From assembly GCF_041227145.1 (NCBI RefSeq), contig NZ_JBGFSP010000003.1, positions 3,100,001-3,164,000 of the forward strand: a stretch of 64,000 bases of DNA, written 5' to 3'. Under the pieces are notes generated by a model, which was not told where the DNA came from, did no database searches, and was given only the letters and a program-made list of their open reading frames with translations. Origin of the DNA: Bacteroides sp. AN502(2024) (GTDB lineage: Bacteria; Bacteroidota; Bacteroidia; Bacteroidales; Bacteroidaceae). Position numbers and translations under genes: made by a program. This document shows positions 55,393-64,000 of this stretch, piece by piece (position 1 is the stretch's first letter; every line of letters starts with the position of its first letter).

Positions 55393-57636
55393 ATGGTATA
55401 TGATGTGACTATGTTAGAAGCTTTCTACACTGCTTACAAAGGAAAAGTAGAACACGTACGGGCTATATTGAAACGCCCCTTGACGTTGGCCGAGAAAATC
55501 TTGTATGCTCATCTGTATGATGTAGCCGATTTGAAAGATTACAAAAGGGGGGTGGATTATGTGAATTTTCGTCCCAACCGTGTAGCTATGCAGGATGCGA
55601 CTGCACAGATGGCATTGCTCCAATTTATGAATGCAGGTAAGGATCAGGTGGCTGTGCCCTCAACAGTACATTGCGATCACTTGATACAGGCGTACAAAGG
55701 TGCAAAGGAAGATATTGCTACGGCAAGATTGACCAATGAAGAAGTATATGGTTTCCTTCGCGATGTGTCTTCCCGTTACGGCATTGGTTTTTGGAAACCG
55801 GGAGCGGGTATTATCCATCAGGTAGTACTTGAAAACTATGCTTTCCCAGGTGGTATGATAGTGGGAACAGATTCTCATACTCCTAATGCAGGTGGACTGG
55901 GTATGGTGGCCATTGGCGTCGGTGGTGCGGATGCAGTGGATGTAATGACAGGAATGGAGTGGGAACTGAAAATGCCGAAGATTATTGGTGTTCGTCTGAC
56001 CGGAAAACTAAGTGGATGGACCTCTCCGAAAGATGTGATCTTGAAGCTGGCTGGCATCCTTACCGTAAAAGGGGGAACGAATGCTATTATCGAATATTTT
56101 GGTCCCGGAACCGAATCTCTTTCTGCTACCGGGAAAGCTACCATTTGCAATATGGGTGCCGAAGTCGGAGCTACTACCTCTTTGTTTCCGTTTGACAGGC
56201 GTATGGCTACCTATTTGAGAGCTACAGGAAGAGATTGTGTGGTTGATTGGGCTGAAGCTGTCGATGCCGATCTTCGTGCGGATGATGTAGTGACTGATGA
56301 ACCGTCCAAATATTACGATCGTGTGATTGAAATAGATTTGTCAGAACTCGAACCTTATATAAACGGACCGTTTACACCGGATGCTGCTACTCCTATTTCT
56401 GAATTTGCAGAAAAAGTCTTATTGAACGGCTACCCCCGTAAAATGGAGGTGGGCTTGATCGGTTCATGTACCAATTCTTCGTATCAGGATTTGAGTCGTG
56501 CAGCTTCTTTGGCAAAACAGGTCACAGAAAAGAATTTGAGTGTCGCTGCTCCGCTGATTATCAATCCGGGTTCGGAGCAAATCCGTGCTACTGCCGAAAG
56601 AGACGGTATGATTGAAGCCTTTGAACGATTGGGGGCTACGATGATGGCAAATGCCTGTGGACCTTGTATCGGGCAGTGGAAACGTCAGACGGACGATCCG
56701 ACACGGAAAAACTCAATTGTCACCTCTTTTAATCGTAACTTTGCAAAACGTGCTGACGGTAATCCGAATACTTATGCGTTTGTAGCTTCTCCGGAACTGA
56801 CGATGGCATTAACGATTGCCGGTGACCTCTGTTTCAATCCATTGAAAGACAGGTTGGTGAACCATGATGGAGAAAAGGTGAAACTTTCTGAACCTGTAGG
56901 GGATGAACTTCCTTTAAAAGGATTTACATCCGGAAACGAGGGATATATTGCCCCACACGGAGCAAAAACGGAAATCAAGGTGAAGGCCGATTCTCAACGT
57001 CTCCAGCTCCTGAAGCCTTTCACGGCATGGGACGGATTGGATTTACTGAATATGCCTTTGCTGATTAAGGCACAAGGAAAATGTACTACCGACCATATTT
57101 CTATGGCAGGTCCGTGGCTTCGTTTCCGCGGACACTTGGAGAATATCTCTGACAATATGCTGATGGGGGCTGTCAATGCTTTTAATGGTGAAACGAACAA
57201 CGTTTGGAATCGTTTAACAAATGCTTACGAGACAGTTTCCGGTACGGCTAAGATGTATAAGTCCGAAGGTATTCCGTCTATTGTTGTTGCCGAAGAGAAT
57301 TATGGGGAAGGTTCCAGCCGTGAACATGCAGCTATGGAGCCGCGCTTTCTCAATGTACGTGTCATTTTGGCTAAGAGTTTTGCCCGTATCCATGAAACGA
57401 ATCTGAAAAAACAGGGAATGCTTGCTCTTACTTTTGTAGACAAGGCAGACTATGATAAGATTCAGGAACACGATCTTTTGTCGGTATTGGGTTTGGTCCA
57501 TTTCGCACCAGGTCGCAAGTTGACGATTGTTCTTCATCATGAAGACGGAACGGAAGAAAGTTTTGAAGTACAACATACATATAACGAACTGCAGATAGCT
57601 TGGTTCCGTGCCGGTTCTGCTTTAAATACAAGATAA
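55393..57636 (+). CDS. acnA: Aconitate hydratase
   Basis: 747 aa. Interconverts citrate and isocitrate with a [4Fe-4S] cluster. Cluster cysteines are in [14 protein letters not shown] and [11 protein letters not shown] (three in all). [20 protein letters not shown] near the N terminus, [21 protein letters not shown] and the C-terminal swivel-domain [17 protein letters not shown] are typical of mitochondrial-like aconitases. It is the first gene of a three-gene operon with icd (2-bp gap) and gltA. Its promoter was not identified. Confidence 0.95.
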   Translation: MVYDVTMLEAFYTAYKGKVEHVRAILKRPLTLAEKILYAHLYDVADLKDYKRGVDYVNFRPNRVAMQDATAQMALLQFMNAGKDQVAVPSTVHCDHLIQAYKGAKEDIATARLTNEEVYGFLRDVSSRYGIGFWKPGAGIIHQVVLENYAFPGGMIVGTDSHTPNAGGLGMVAIGVGGADAVDVMTGMEWELKMPKIIGVRLTGKLSGWTSPKDVILKLAGILTVKGGTNAIIEYFGPGTESLSATGKATICNMGAEVGATTSLFPFDRRMATYLRATGRDCVVDWAEAVDADLRADDVVTDEPSKYYDRVIEIDLSELEPYINGPFTPDAATPISEFAEKVLLNGYPRKMEVGLIGSCTNSSYQDLSRAASLAKQVTEKNLSVAAPLIINPGSEQIRATAERDGMIEAFERLGATMMANACGPCIGQWKRQTDDPTRKNSIVTSFNRNFAKRADGNPNTYAFVASPELTMALTIAGDLCFNPLKDRLVNHDGEKVKLSEPVGDELPLKGFTSGNEGYIAPHGAKTEIKVKADSQRLQLLKPFTAWDGLDLLNMPLLIKAQGKCTTDHISMAGPWLRFRGHLENISDNMLMGAVNAFNGETNNVWNRLTNAYETVSGTAKMYKSEGIPSIVVAEENYGEGSSREHAAMEPRFLNVRVILAKSFARIHETNLKKQGMLALTFVDKADYDKIQEHDLLSVLGLVHFAPGRKLTIVLHHEDGTEESFEVQHTYNELQIAWFRAGSALNTR

Positions 57637-57638
57637 AA

Positions 57639-58829
57639 ATGAGTAAGATAACTATGCAAGTAGATGGTACGCTACTGGTACCCAATGTGCCTACCGTACC
57701 TTATATTACCGGTGATGGAGTAGGAGCGGAAGTGACTCCAGCCATGCAAGCTGTAGTGGACGCAGCTATCCGGAAAGCTTATGCCGGCAAGCGTCGTATT
57801 GAATGGAAAGAAGTGCTGGCAGGAGAGCGTGCCTTTCATAAGACTGGTTCCTGGTTGCCGGATGAAACAATGGAAACCTTTCAGGAATACCTGATAGGTA
57901 TTAAAGGTCCGTTGACAACTCCTGTCGGAGGTGGAATCCGGTCGTTGAATGTAGCGCTGCGTCAGACACTTGATTTATATGTTTGTCTTCGTCCGGTTCG
58001 TTGGTATCAGGGAGTGCAGTCGCCTGTCAAATCACCTGAAAAGGTGAATATGTGCGTATTCCGTGAAAATACGGAAGATATTTATGCGGGAATAGAGTGG
58101 GAAGCCGGTACACTGGAAGCTGAGAAGTTCTATAAATTTCTGAAAGACGAAATGGGGGTAACAAAAGTCCGTTTTCCGGAAACCTCTTCGTTTGGTGTGA
58201 AACCCGTATCACGTGAAGGCACGGAGCGTCTTGTGCGTGCTGCCTGCCAATATGCGCTTGACCATCATTTGCCTTCCGTAACATTGGTACATAAAGGAAA
58301 TATCATGAAGTTCACTGAAGGTGGTTTTAAAAAATGGGGGTATGAGCTGGTACAGCGTGAATTTGGCAATGCTTTGGCAGATGGCAGACTGGTGATAAAA
58401 GATTGCATTGCCGATGCTTTCTTACAAAATACACTCCTGATTCCCGAAGAGTATTCAGTGATAGCTACCTTAAACCTGAATGGAGACTATGTTTCCGACC
58501 AACTGGCAGCCATGGTAGGCGGTATCGGCATCGCTCCGGGAGCAAACATTAACTATCGGACAGGATATGCTATTTTTGAAGCGACTCACGGAACAGCTCC
58601 CAACATTGCAGGAAAAGATGTGGTGAATCCTTGTTCTATTATACTTTCGGCAGTAATGATGCTCGAATATATTGATTGGAAAGAAGCGGCTGTTCTGATA
58701 GAAACTGCTTTGGAACAAAGTTTCCTCGATGCTCGTGCCACACAGGATTTAGCTCGTTTTATGCCGAATGGAACCTCTCTCTCAACTTCCGCTTTCACTC
58801 GTGAGATTGTGGAAAGAATAGAAAAATAA
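57639..58829 (+). CDS. icd: Isocitrate dehydrogenase (NADP type)
   Basis: 396 aa from the ATG at 57639. Oxidatively decarboxylates isocitrate to 2-oxoglutarate. Substrate loop [26 protein letters not shown], then [14 protein letters not shown] (catalytic Tyr) and [17 protein letters not shown] (catalytic Lys); [12 protein letters not shown] and [17 protein letters not shown] bind the cofactor and metal. [12 protein letters not shown] fits bacterial NADP enzymes. It begins 2 bp after the aconitase stop. A 13-codon upstream extension overlapping the aconitase gene is not used. Confidence 0.94.
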   Translation: MSKITMQVDGTLLVPNVPTVPYITGDGVGAEVTPAMQAVVDAAIRKAYAGKRRIEWKEVLAGERAFHKTGSWLPDETMETFQEYLIGIKGPLTTPVGGGIRSLNVALRQTLDLYVCLRPVRWYQGVQSPVKSPEKVNMCVFRENTEDIYAGIEWEAGTLEAEKFYKFLKDEMGVTKVRFPETSSFGVKPVSREGTERLVRAACQYALDHHLPSVTLVHKGNIMKFTEGGFKKWGYELVQREFGNALADGRLVIKDCIADAFLQNTLLIPEEYSVIATLNLNGDYVSDQLAAMVGGIGIAPGANINYRTGYAIFEATHGTAPNIAGKDVVNPCSIILSAVMMLEYIDWKEAAVLIETALEQSFLDARATQDLARFMPNGTSLSTSAFTREIVERIEK

Positions 58830-58852
58830 AAGCTACGAATAAAAAACGAAGA

Positions 58853-60199
58853 ATGATGAAAAAAGAATACTTGATTTACAAGCTTTCCGAGTATATGAAG
58901 GAAGCTACCCGGATTGATAATGAGTTGTTCCCGAAGTTTGATGTGAAGCGCGGATTGCGTAATGAAGACGGCACAGGAGTGTTGGTTGGCTTGACTAGAA
59001 TTGGTAATGTAGTAGGTTATGAACGTATTTCGGGTGGTGGATTAAAGCCCATACCTGGAAAATTATTTTACCGTGGTTATGACGTGGAAGATATTTCACA
59101 CGCCATCATCAAGGAGAAACGCTTCGGCTTCGAAGAAGTAGCTTATCTGTTGCTCTCCGGCCGTCTGCCGGATAAGGAAGAACTGCTCTCTTTCCGTGAA
59201 CTGATTAACGACAACATGCCGTTGGAACAGAAAACGAAAATGAATATTATCGAATTGGAAGGAAACAACATTATGAATATCCTTTCGCGCAGCGTACTCG
59301 AAATGTATCGCTTTGATGTGAATGCGGATGATACTTCCCGCGATAATCTGATGCGTCAGAGTATTGAACTGATTTCGAAATTCCCCACCATCATTGCTTA
59401 TGCTTACAATATGTTGCGTCATGCAACTTTCGGGCGTTCCTTGCATATCCGTCATCCTCAGGAGAAACTTTCTATTGCCGAGAACTTCCTGTACATGCTG
59501 AAAAGAGACTATACCGAATTGGATGCACGCACCCTTGATTTGTTACTGATTCTCCAGGCAGAGCATGGTGGTGGTAATAATTCCACTTTCACTGTTCGAG
59601 TTACCTCTTCTACTGGAACGGATACTTATTCGGCTATTGCCGCAGGTATCGGTTCGTTGAAAGGACCGCTTCACGGAGGTGCAAATATTCAGGTTGCTGA
59701 TATGTTTCATCATTTGAAAGAAAATATCAAAGACTGGACAAGTGTGGATGAGATAGACACTTACTTCACCCGAATGTTGAATAAAGAAGTGTATAATAAG
59801 ACCGGATTGATCTATGGCATCGGACATGCCGTTTATACGATTTCCGACCCTCGTGCTCTTCTGTTGAAAGAATTGGCTCGTGATTTGGCCTATGAAAAAG
59901 GAAGAGAGAGCGAATTTGCTTTTCTCGAACTGTTGGAAGAGCGTGCTATCGAAACTTTCAGGCGTGTTAAAAACAACGGGAAAACAGTATCCAGCAATAT
60001 CGACTTTTATTCGGGCTTCGTGTATGAAATGATCGGTTTGCCGCAGGAGATTTTCACTCCTCTGTTTGCTATGGCACGTATTGTAGGTTGGTGTGCTCAC
60101 CGTAATGAAGAATTGACCTTCGAAGGTAAGCGAATTATCCGCCCGGCTTATAAGAATGTACTTGATAAGTTGGCTTATATTCCAATCAAGAAACGTTGA
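58853..60199 (+). CDS. gltA: Citrate synthase
   Basis: 448 aa. Condenses oxaloacetate and acetyl-CoA. Catalytic residues are in GPLHGGANIQVADM (His), YGIGHAVYTISDPRA (His) and SSNIDFYSGFVYEMIGLP (Asp). ISGGGLKPIPGKLFYRGYDVEDIS near residue 62 starts the core. The three genes acn-icd-gltA encode the oxidative branch leading to 2-oxoglutarate, which Bacteroides needs for glutamate; they follow a 23-bp gap after icd. Confidence 0.95.
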   Translation: MMKKEYLIYKLSEYMKEATRIDNELFPKFDVKRGLRNEDGTGVLVGLTRIGNVVGYERISGGGLKPIPGKLFYRGYDVEDISHAIIKEKRFGFEEVAYLLLSGRLPDKEELLSFRELINDNMPLEQKTKMNIIELEGNNIMNILSRSVLEMYRFDVNADDTSRDNLMRQSIELISKFPTIIAYAYNMLRHATFGRSLHIRHPQEKLSIAENFLYMLKRDYTELDARTLDLLLILQAEHGGGNNSTFTVRVTSSTGTDTYSAIAAGIGSLKGPLHGGANIQVADMFHHLKENIKDWTSVDEIDTYFTRMLNKEVYNKTGLIYGIGHAVYTISDPRALLLKELARDLAYEKGRESEFAFLELLEERAIETFRRVKNNGKTVSSNIDFYSGFVYEMIGLPQEIFTPLFAMARIVGWCAHRNEELTFEGKRIIRPAYKNVLDKLAYIPIKKR

Positions 60200-60214
60200 T
60201 AAGAATCAATCTTT

Positions 60215-60560
60215 TTATTGCTATCTAACCGTTATGTTGGCAGACCTCGCTTTTGATGGGCGTTCTTCGAGTCTGTTGCCCATACTTATCGCGAAAATTT
60301 ATCTGTACGCGATGGTATGGAAGGAGAAAGAAACCTACAAGGGCTTCTTAAAGCCTATCTTGTGCTTGCTTCCTACTACTTGGTGGAACCAGAGCTGGAG
60401 ATGAACTATGGTTTTTGTGATTTCTTTCTTCTGCCCGACAAACAGCGTTATCCCGACATAAAACATATCTATATCATCGGACTGAAATATGCAGCCCGCA
60501 CAGCTACCGATGCCGAACTTAGTGCGCAAGCCCGAAGAAAGACGTCACCAACTTCTTCAA
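60215..60560 (+). pseudogene. Remnant of an AAA-ATPase-like / PD-(D/E)XK nuclease protein
   Basis: After a frameshifted LADLAFDGR block, the frame from about 60267 reads ESVAHTYRENLSVRDGMEGE then RNLQGLLKAYLVLASYYLVE, followed by LEMNYGFCDFFLLPDKQRYPD and IIGLKYAART. This is the C-terminal nuclease-type domain of the Bacteroidetes AAA-ATPase-like/DUF1703 family (EGERN ... ELE.NYGFCDFFL ... ELKY). The start and the ATPase part are missing, and a frameshift and an early stop are present. Confidence 0.8.
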
Positions 60561-60725
60561 TATAGTGAAGATAAAATAGCCTGCCAATTAGTAAACGGCA
60601 CCACTCTTCACCGATTGCTTATTCAATCTCGGGGTGAGATATGGTGAAATTCGAGGAAATATAAAACTATTTATTCTTGATTAGAGATAAATCTTTAATT
60701 ATTTGATTTATTTCTATTCTTAATT

Positions 60726-60757
60726 ATTGCGTTTCATAAAAAGATATTTTATCTTTG
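60726..60757 (+). promoter_or_regulatory. Promoter of the HU-like gene
   Basis: ATTG (60726-60729) as -33 and TATCTTTG (60750-60757) as -7, spaced 20 nt. It would start a leader of about 257 nt that includes the AC repeat at 60843. Confidence 0.65.
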
Positions 60758-60839
60758 CTGACATGTAAAAGAATAAGCTACTATGAATACACATAAATAT
60801 GAAAACAATGTTAAATACTTGCATATGTGGAATGTTTGT

Positions 60840-60890
<51 letters not shown>

Positions 60891-61020
60891 TCTTTACTAG
60901 TTCTATAATCTCAACATATTTACGAAACGTCAGTCATGTTACCACGAATCTTTTAAGATCTGCGGTGGCTACTCATGTTTATATATTATCTCAAATATTA
61001 ATCATTAAAACAGAAAAATC

Positions 61021-61512
61021 ATGAGTATCTTGATTAAACCTGTCCAGCGGAAGAATCCACAGAAGCAGGACGAAGCTCCGAAGTGGTATCCGGTACAGTC
61101 CACCGTAAAATTGGTGGACGAAAACGAAGTAGCGGAACTATTGTCCGATGAAACAACATTGAATCCGATGGAAGCGGCGATGGCCATTCGTCAATTGGGT
61201 AAAATCATCCGCCGCCTTTTGCTCGACAGCAAAAGCGTGCGCTTGGGAAACTGGGCGACCCTTTCCGTGACGCTTTCCAGCGAAGGGAGTGACACGAAAG
61301 ACGCTTTGACTGTACGGAACATTAAGTCCATTAACACCAATTTCCAACCGAGTGCAGATCTTCATGCAGACTTGCAAAAGGCGGATTTTGTCTGGTTGGA
61401 TAAAATCATGAAAGGTCAGGATAGTTCAGACGGAGGTAACACCGGTAGTGAACCGGAGGAACCGGATGGCGGCGGCGACGGTGGAGGTGAAGCTCCTGAT
61501 CCGGTAACTTAA
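61021..61512 (+). CDS. HU-family (viral histone-like) DNA-binding protein
   Basis: 163 aa. The N-terminal 125 residues are an HU-like DNA-binding domain of the Bacteroidetes type: AELLSDETTLNPMEAAMAIRQLGKII (helical part), RRLLLDSKSVRLGNWATLSVT (beta-arm start) and NTNFQPSADLHADLQKADFVW. The C-terminal 35 residues are a Gly/Pro/Asp/Glu-rich tail (SEPEEPDGGGDGGGEAPDP). It probably bends DNA or organises the nucleoid locally. A 22-bp palindrome array begins 9 bp after the stop, and an AC microsatellite lies in the leader. Confidence 0.88.
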   Translation: MSILIKPVQRKNPQKQDEAPKWYPVQSTVKLVDENEVAELLSDETTLNPMEAAMAIRQLGKIIRRLLLDSKSVRLGNWATLSVTLSSEGSDTKDALTVRNIKSINTNFQPSADLHADLQKADFVWLDKIMKGQDSSDGGNTGSEPEEPDGGGDGGGEAPDPVT

Positions 61513-61520
61513 TTGAGAAG

Positions 61521-61686
61521 CCGCGCAACCCGGTATGGTGAAGTTGTGCAACCCGATGTATGATAGTTGCGTAACTTGCTTCCAAAGGTTGCGCAACTAG
61601 TCGGATAGGGTTGCGCGACTTTCCGAATGGAGTTGCTCAACTCTGATAAACAAGTCGCGTGACTTCGGGAAATAGGTTGCGCGACT
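61521..61686. repeat. Periodic palindrome array D (22-bp units)
   Basis: TTGCGCAACT-type units begin at 61521, 61544, 61567, 61589, 61611, 61633, 61655 and 61677 (spacing 23, 23, 22, 22, 22, 22, 22). Core AGTTGCGCAACT is palindromic; the 12-nt spacers vary. It occupies most of the gap between the HU-like gene and the WG-repeat gene. Confidence 0.92.
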
Positions 61687-61737
61687 TTAGTAAACAGTTT
61701 CCGTAGTATGTAGTTTCTATACAAATAAAAGAAAGGT

Positions 61738-62976
61738 ATGAAAAGTAAGATTACAAAAATGATTGCGTCCTTCGCTGTTCTTTTGTTGGCGGCAGGATGC
61801 AGAAATAGTAGTGAAAACACTAAATTACTGGAAGATATAGAACTCATTCCGGTACGTATGAGTGAGGTGAAAGGTGATTTAAGAACAACTTATGTGACCT
61901 TGGATGGCAAGCAAGCATTTGATAAGCGATTCTTTGATGCAGACTTTTTTTCGGACGGATTGGCTAAGGTTACAACACTGGTTGATGAACAATATTTGCA
62001 GACCAGTTTCATTAATACCAAGGGAGAAACCGTATTTGATGCTCCTTATAAGAACGTTACCGGTTTTTGGAATGGACGGGCCTGGGCAAAAAAAGAAGAC
62101 TCTGTCGTAGCATTGAATACCAAAGGTGAAGAGGTTTTCGTGCTCGACGGAACTCCGAAGACCATGTTTAATGCGGATGGGAAAGCGATGGTTAAGACTA
62201 AAGACGGAAACTACGGCATTGTAGATAAGAGCGGTGCGGTCAGTCTTCTGGCGGATACGCTTACTGTAGTTACAAGTTTTCCTATTATTTATGCCAATCG
62301 CTTGGTGGTTAGGAATAAACACGGCAAAGAGGGGATAATTGACCTTAGAGGAAATGTAATTGTGGATTTTGGCGTTTATACTAATATTTCCCCTTATGAT
62401 ATCAACGGTTGTGCATTAGTGTCAGTGGATGGGGAATCTATATGGGTAGACAAGGACGGAAAGAAACTTGCGGATGAAGAGTTCGGTATTTCTCAATTAG
62501 GAAGATTCCATGGGCACTGTGATGGGGACCTGTATGTGTATGTGGGTAGTGGACAGGTAGATTATTATCCTTGTACGTTCTACCACAGTTGGCGTGACAA
62601 AAATGGTAAAGAAGTGGGAGAGCTTGCCGACTTGGGAAGAGTAGCCAAAGAAGCCGCTTACGTAGGAGGGATCTTTCAGGGATTCTATGGAAGCGAGTAT
62701 GCTTATTGGGGAAACTTCCGCATAGATCGTAAAGGGAATGTTACAGAAATGCCTTTTAAGAAAGCTGTTTCTCCATTAATTGGAGGTAAAGTTTTGTTTG
62801 CCAAATTCCTCGATGATGAGAAAAATGAAAAAAACGGTTTATTCAGCAAAGATGGAGAACTATTGAACGATGTCGTTTCCTTGCGTATTGATATAAGGGA
62901 TTTGGGAGGTGACCGTAAAGGCGTAGGTTGCGGAGCTCCTTACGTAGATACAGAATTGGTTACGCGGGGGTATTAA
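61738..62976 (+). CDS. WG-repeat lipoprotein
   Basis: 412 aa. Lipoprotein signal MKSKITKMIASFAVLLLAAGC, Cys at residue 21. The rest consists of WG-repeat-like beta units (FFDADFFSDGLAKVTTLVDE, FINTKGETVFDAPYKNVTGFW, AWAKKEDSVVALNTKGEEVF, YGIVDKSGAVSLLADTL, KHGKEGIIDLRGNVIVDFGV). WG-repeat proteins often serve as surface or periplasmic binding modules; the partner is unknown. It is followed by another lipoprotein gene starting 29 bp later. Confidence 0.85.
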   Translation: MKSKITKMIASFAVLLLAAGCRNSSENTKLLEDIELIPVRMSEVKGDLRTTYVTLDGKQAFDKRFFDADFFSDGLAKVTTLVDEQYLQTSFINTKGETVFDAPYKNVTGFWNGRAWAKKEDSVVALNTKGEEVFVLDGTPKTMFNADGKAMVKTKDGNYGIVDKSGAVSLLADTLTVVTSFPIIYANRLVVRNKHGKEGIIDLRGNVIVDFGVYTNISPYDINGCALVSVDGESIWVDKDGKKLADEEFGISQLGRFHGHCDGDLYVYVGSGQVDYYPCTFYHSWRDKNGKEVGELADLGRVAKEAAYVGGIFQGFYGSEYAYWGNFRIDRKGNVTEMPFKKAVSPLIGGKVLFAKFLDDEKNEKNGLFSKDGELLNDVVSLRIDIRDLGGDRKGVGCGAPYVDTELVTRGY

Positions 62977-63005
62977 TTGAAATATAATGGATGAAACACC
63001 TAATC

Positions 63006-64000
63006 ATGAAAATAAAATATAGATATTTTGTAAGTATTGCTATCATAATACTTGCTTCCTGTAGCGATCCGGAAGATCCAAATGATATTTATGTATGTGG
63101 AAATTCTTCTAATACTACTGCCTTTTACTGGGTAAATGGCGCGCAGACACCGTTGAGTCCGGAATATCCTGTGGTTCAAGTGTCATGCATTCAAGTAGTG
63201 GACAATGATATTTATTGTGGCGGTTACATCCGTGAACAAAACGGCGGTAACGCTACTGCTGCATGCTGGAAAAATGGTAAAATCATTCTCCTTACCGATG
63301 GCTCCTGTACTGCTTATGTTCATGATTTTTGTGTGAAAGGCGGGATTATTTACTGCGTTGGTAATGAATACGACGGTCCCAAAAAGAAAGTTCCTCGTTT
63401 TAAGTACAGCATAGATTATGATGTTGTGCGTTATAGCCGTGCTAAACTTTGGCGTATTCGAGACGGAGAGAAAACTCCTTTTGATGAACTAACTTTAACT
63501 CCCGGTGAGAGACATGGTTCGGTGGAAAGTGTTTACATGGATCCCGAAGGTGTGCTCCATCTGGCAGGATATGACGAAGGTGTGAACGGACGGGTGATTG
63601 GAACATTAGGTTGGAATTATGAATCGCGGTATTGGCAGTGGAAGGACGGAGCGCTTGTCAGCGTAGAACACCCATTCCGATATTGCAGTCAGGCAACAAC
63701 AGTATTTGGCTCAGGAACTGACATTTTTATTGGTGGGTGGGTGGACAAAGACCTACAGAGTACCGGTGGATTTGAAGCACTTTATAAGAAAGATGGTTGG
63801 GAGAAAATTCTTCCAGATGCTTTTGAAGTCACCATTGAAGATGGTTGGACAAATGGTTCCGAGTGGTATATGTGCGGGTACGATAATGGTTACAATGATG
63901 TCCCTCACGCATACTACTACAAAAACGGTCAGCCTGTCGAGCTTTATGAATTTGAATCTGCAGTTCCTTCGGCAATTCATTCCATAGCCGTTGTTGGCAA
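63006..64000 (+). CDS. Hypothetical lipoprotein, cut by window end
   Basis: At least 331 aa, open to the end of the window. Lipoprotein signal (MKIKYRYFVSIAIIILASC, lipidated at Cys19, then SDPEDPND). The body contains repeated units of about 40 residues with the pattern IYVCGNSS..TAFYWVNG, IYCGGYIREQNGGNATAACW and IYCVGNEYDG, likely a beta-propeller. Many Trp, Gly, Tyr and Asn suggest a surface-exposed protein. It may pair with the WG-repeat lipoprotein just upstream. Confidence 0.8.
   Translation, partial: MKIKYRYFVSIAIIILASCSDPEDPNDIYVCGNSSNTTAFYWVNGAQTPLSPEYPVVQVSCIQVVDNDIYCGGYIREQNGGNATAACWKNGKIILLTDGSCTAYVHDFCVKGGIIYCVGNEYDGPKKKVPRFKYSIDYDVVRYSRAKLWRIRDGEKTPFDELTLTPGERHGSVESVYMDPEGVLHLAGYDEGVNGRVIGTLGWNYESRYWQWKDGALVSVEHPFRYCSQATTVFGSGTDIFIGGWVDKDLQSTGGFEALYKKDGWEKILPDAFEVTIEDGWTNGSEWYMCGYDNGYNDVPHAYYYKNGQPVELYEFESAVPSAIHSIAVVG

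Noticed and set aside
61521..61686. CRISPR array
   Set aside because: The repeats are only 10-14 bp, spacers 8-12 bp, the cores are degenerate, and no cas genes are in the window.

Overview
The window is a piece of a Bacteroides chromosome, probably from the B. thetaiotaomicron/ovatus group. Evidence for this: promoters with the Bacteroides -7 element TAnnTTTG, a hybrid two-component regulator beside pectin-degradation genes, exbB/exbD/tonB genes in the Bacteroidetes arrangement, and Bacteroidetes-type insertion sequences. The species cannot be fixed from the sequence alone.

Layout. 1-3.6 kb: a 1,681-bp insertion sequence (called IS-A here; its first 49 bp lie outside the window), a clipped miniature element and an IS1182-family element. 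3.6-30.9 kb: mostly housekeeping genes. These are pfkA, ispH, cmk, a TonB protein, a polyprenyl synthase, a TatD hydrolase, tRNA-Ser(GGA), an exbB/exbD operon, a GNAT acetyltransferase, an M64 peptidase, an Lrp/AsnC regulator, folA-thyA, a phospholipase D/cardiolipin synthase, an ECF sigma operon, an rRNA methyltransferase, a CusCBA-like metal efflux operon, a zeta-toxin-like kinase pair and an ABC-F ATPase. 31-38 kb: an accessory region with a decayed ISL3-type transposase, an IS3 element set between periodic palindrome arrays and imperfect inverted repeats, a small unknown gene, a secreted-protein gene cut by IS-A, a second IS-A with an ISL3 element nested inside it (8-bp target duplication, nonsense-mutated transposase), and an intact 97-bp MITE (6-bp target duplication).

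38-51.3 kb is a pectin/hexuronate locus. It has a hybrid two-component regulator carrying a premature stop in its AraC DNA-binding domain, a CE12-CE8 fusion esterase, a CE8 pectin methylesterase and a GH105 unsaturated uronidase on the minus strand. Facing away from these are an orphan galactitol-type PTS EIIC, a KduI isomerase with a signal peptide, and an MFS hexuronate-type transporter. A 13-bp direct repeat (22-bp offset) upstream of a well-spaced promoter lies in the divergent gap and looks like the operator. Inferred logic: esters are removed and unsaturated ends cleaved in the periplasm, the released keto-uronate is isomerised there by exported KduI, and the product is imported.

51.4-55 kb: a third IS-A and a second IS1182 copy side by side. 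55.4-60.2 kb: the aconitase, isocitrate dehydrogenase and citrate synthase operon (oxidative TCA branch to 2-oxoglutarate). 60.2-64 kb: a remnant of an AAA-ATPase-like/PD-(D/E)XK gene, an HU-like DNA-binding protein whose predicted 5' leader carries a 47-nt AC microsatellite, another palindrome array, a WG-repeat lipoprotein and a second lipoprotein that runs off the window.

The least explained signal is four intergenic arrays (32.06, 33.79, 44.54 and 61.52 kb). They share a strict 22-23-bp period with a short imperfect palindrome in every unit, but each array family has its own core sequence.
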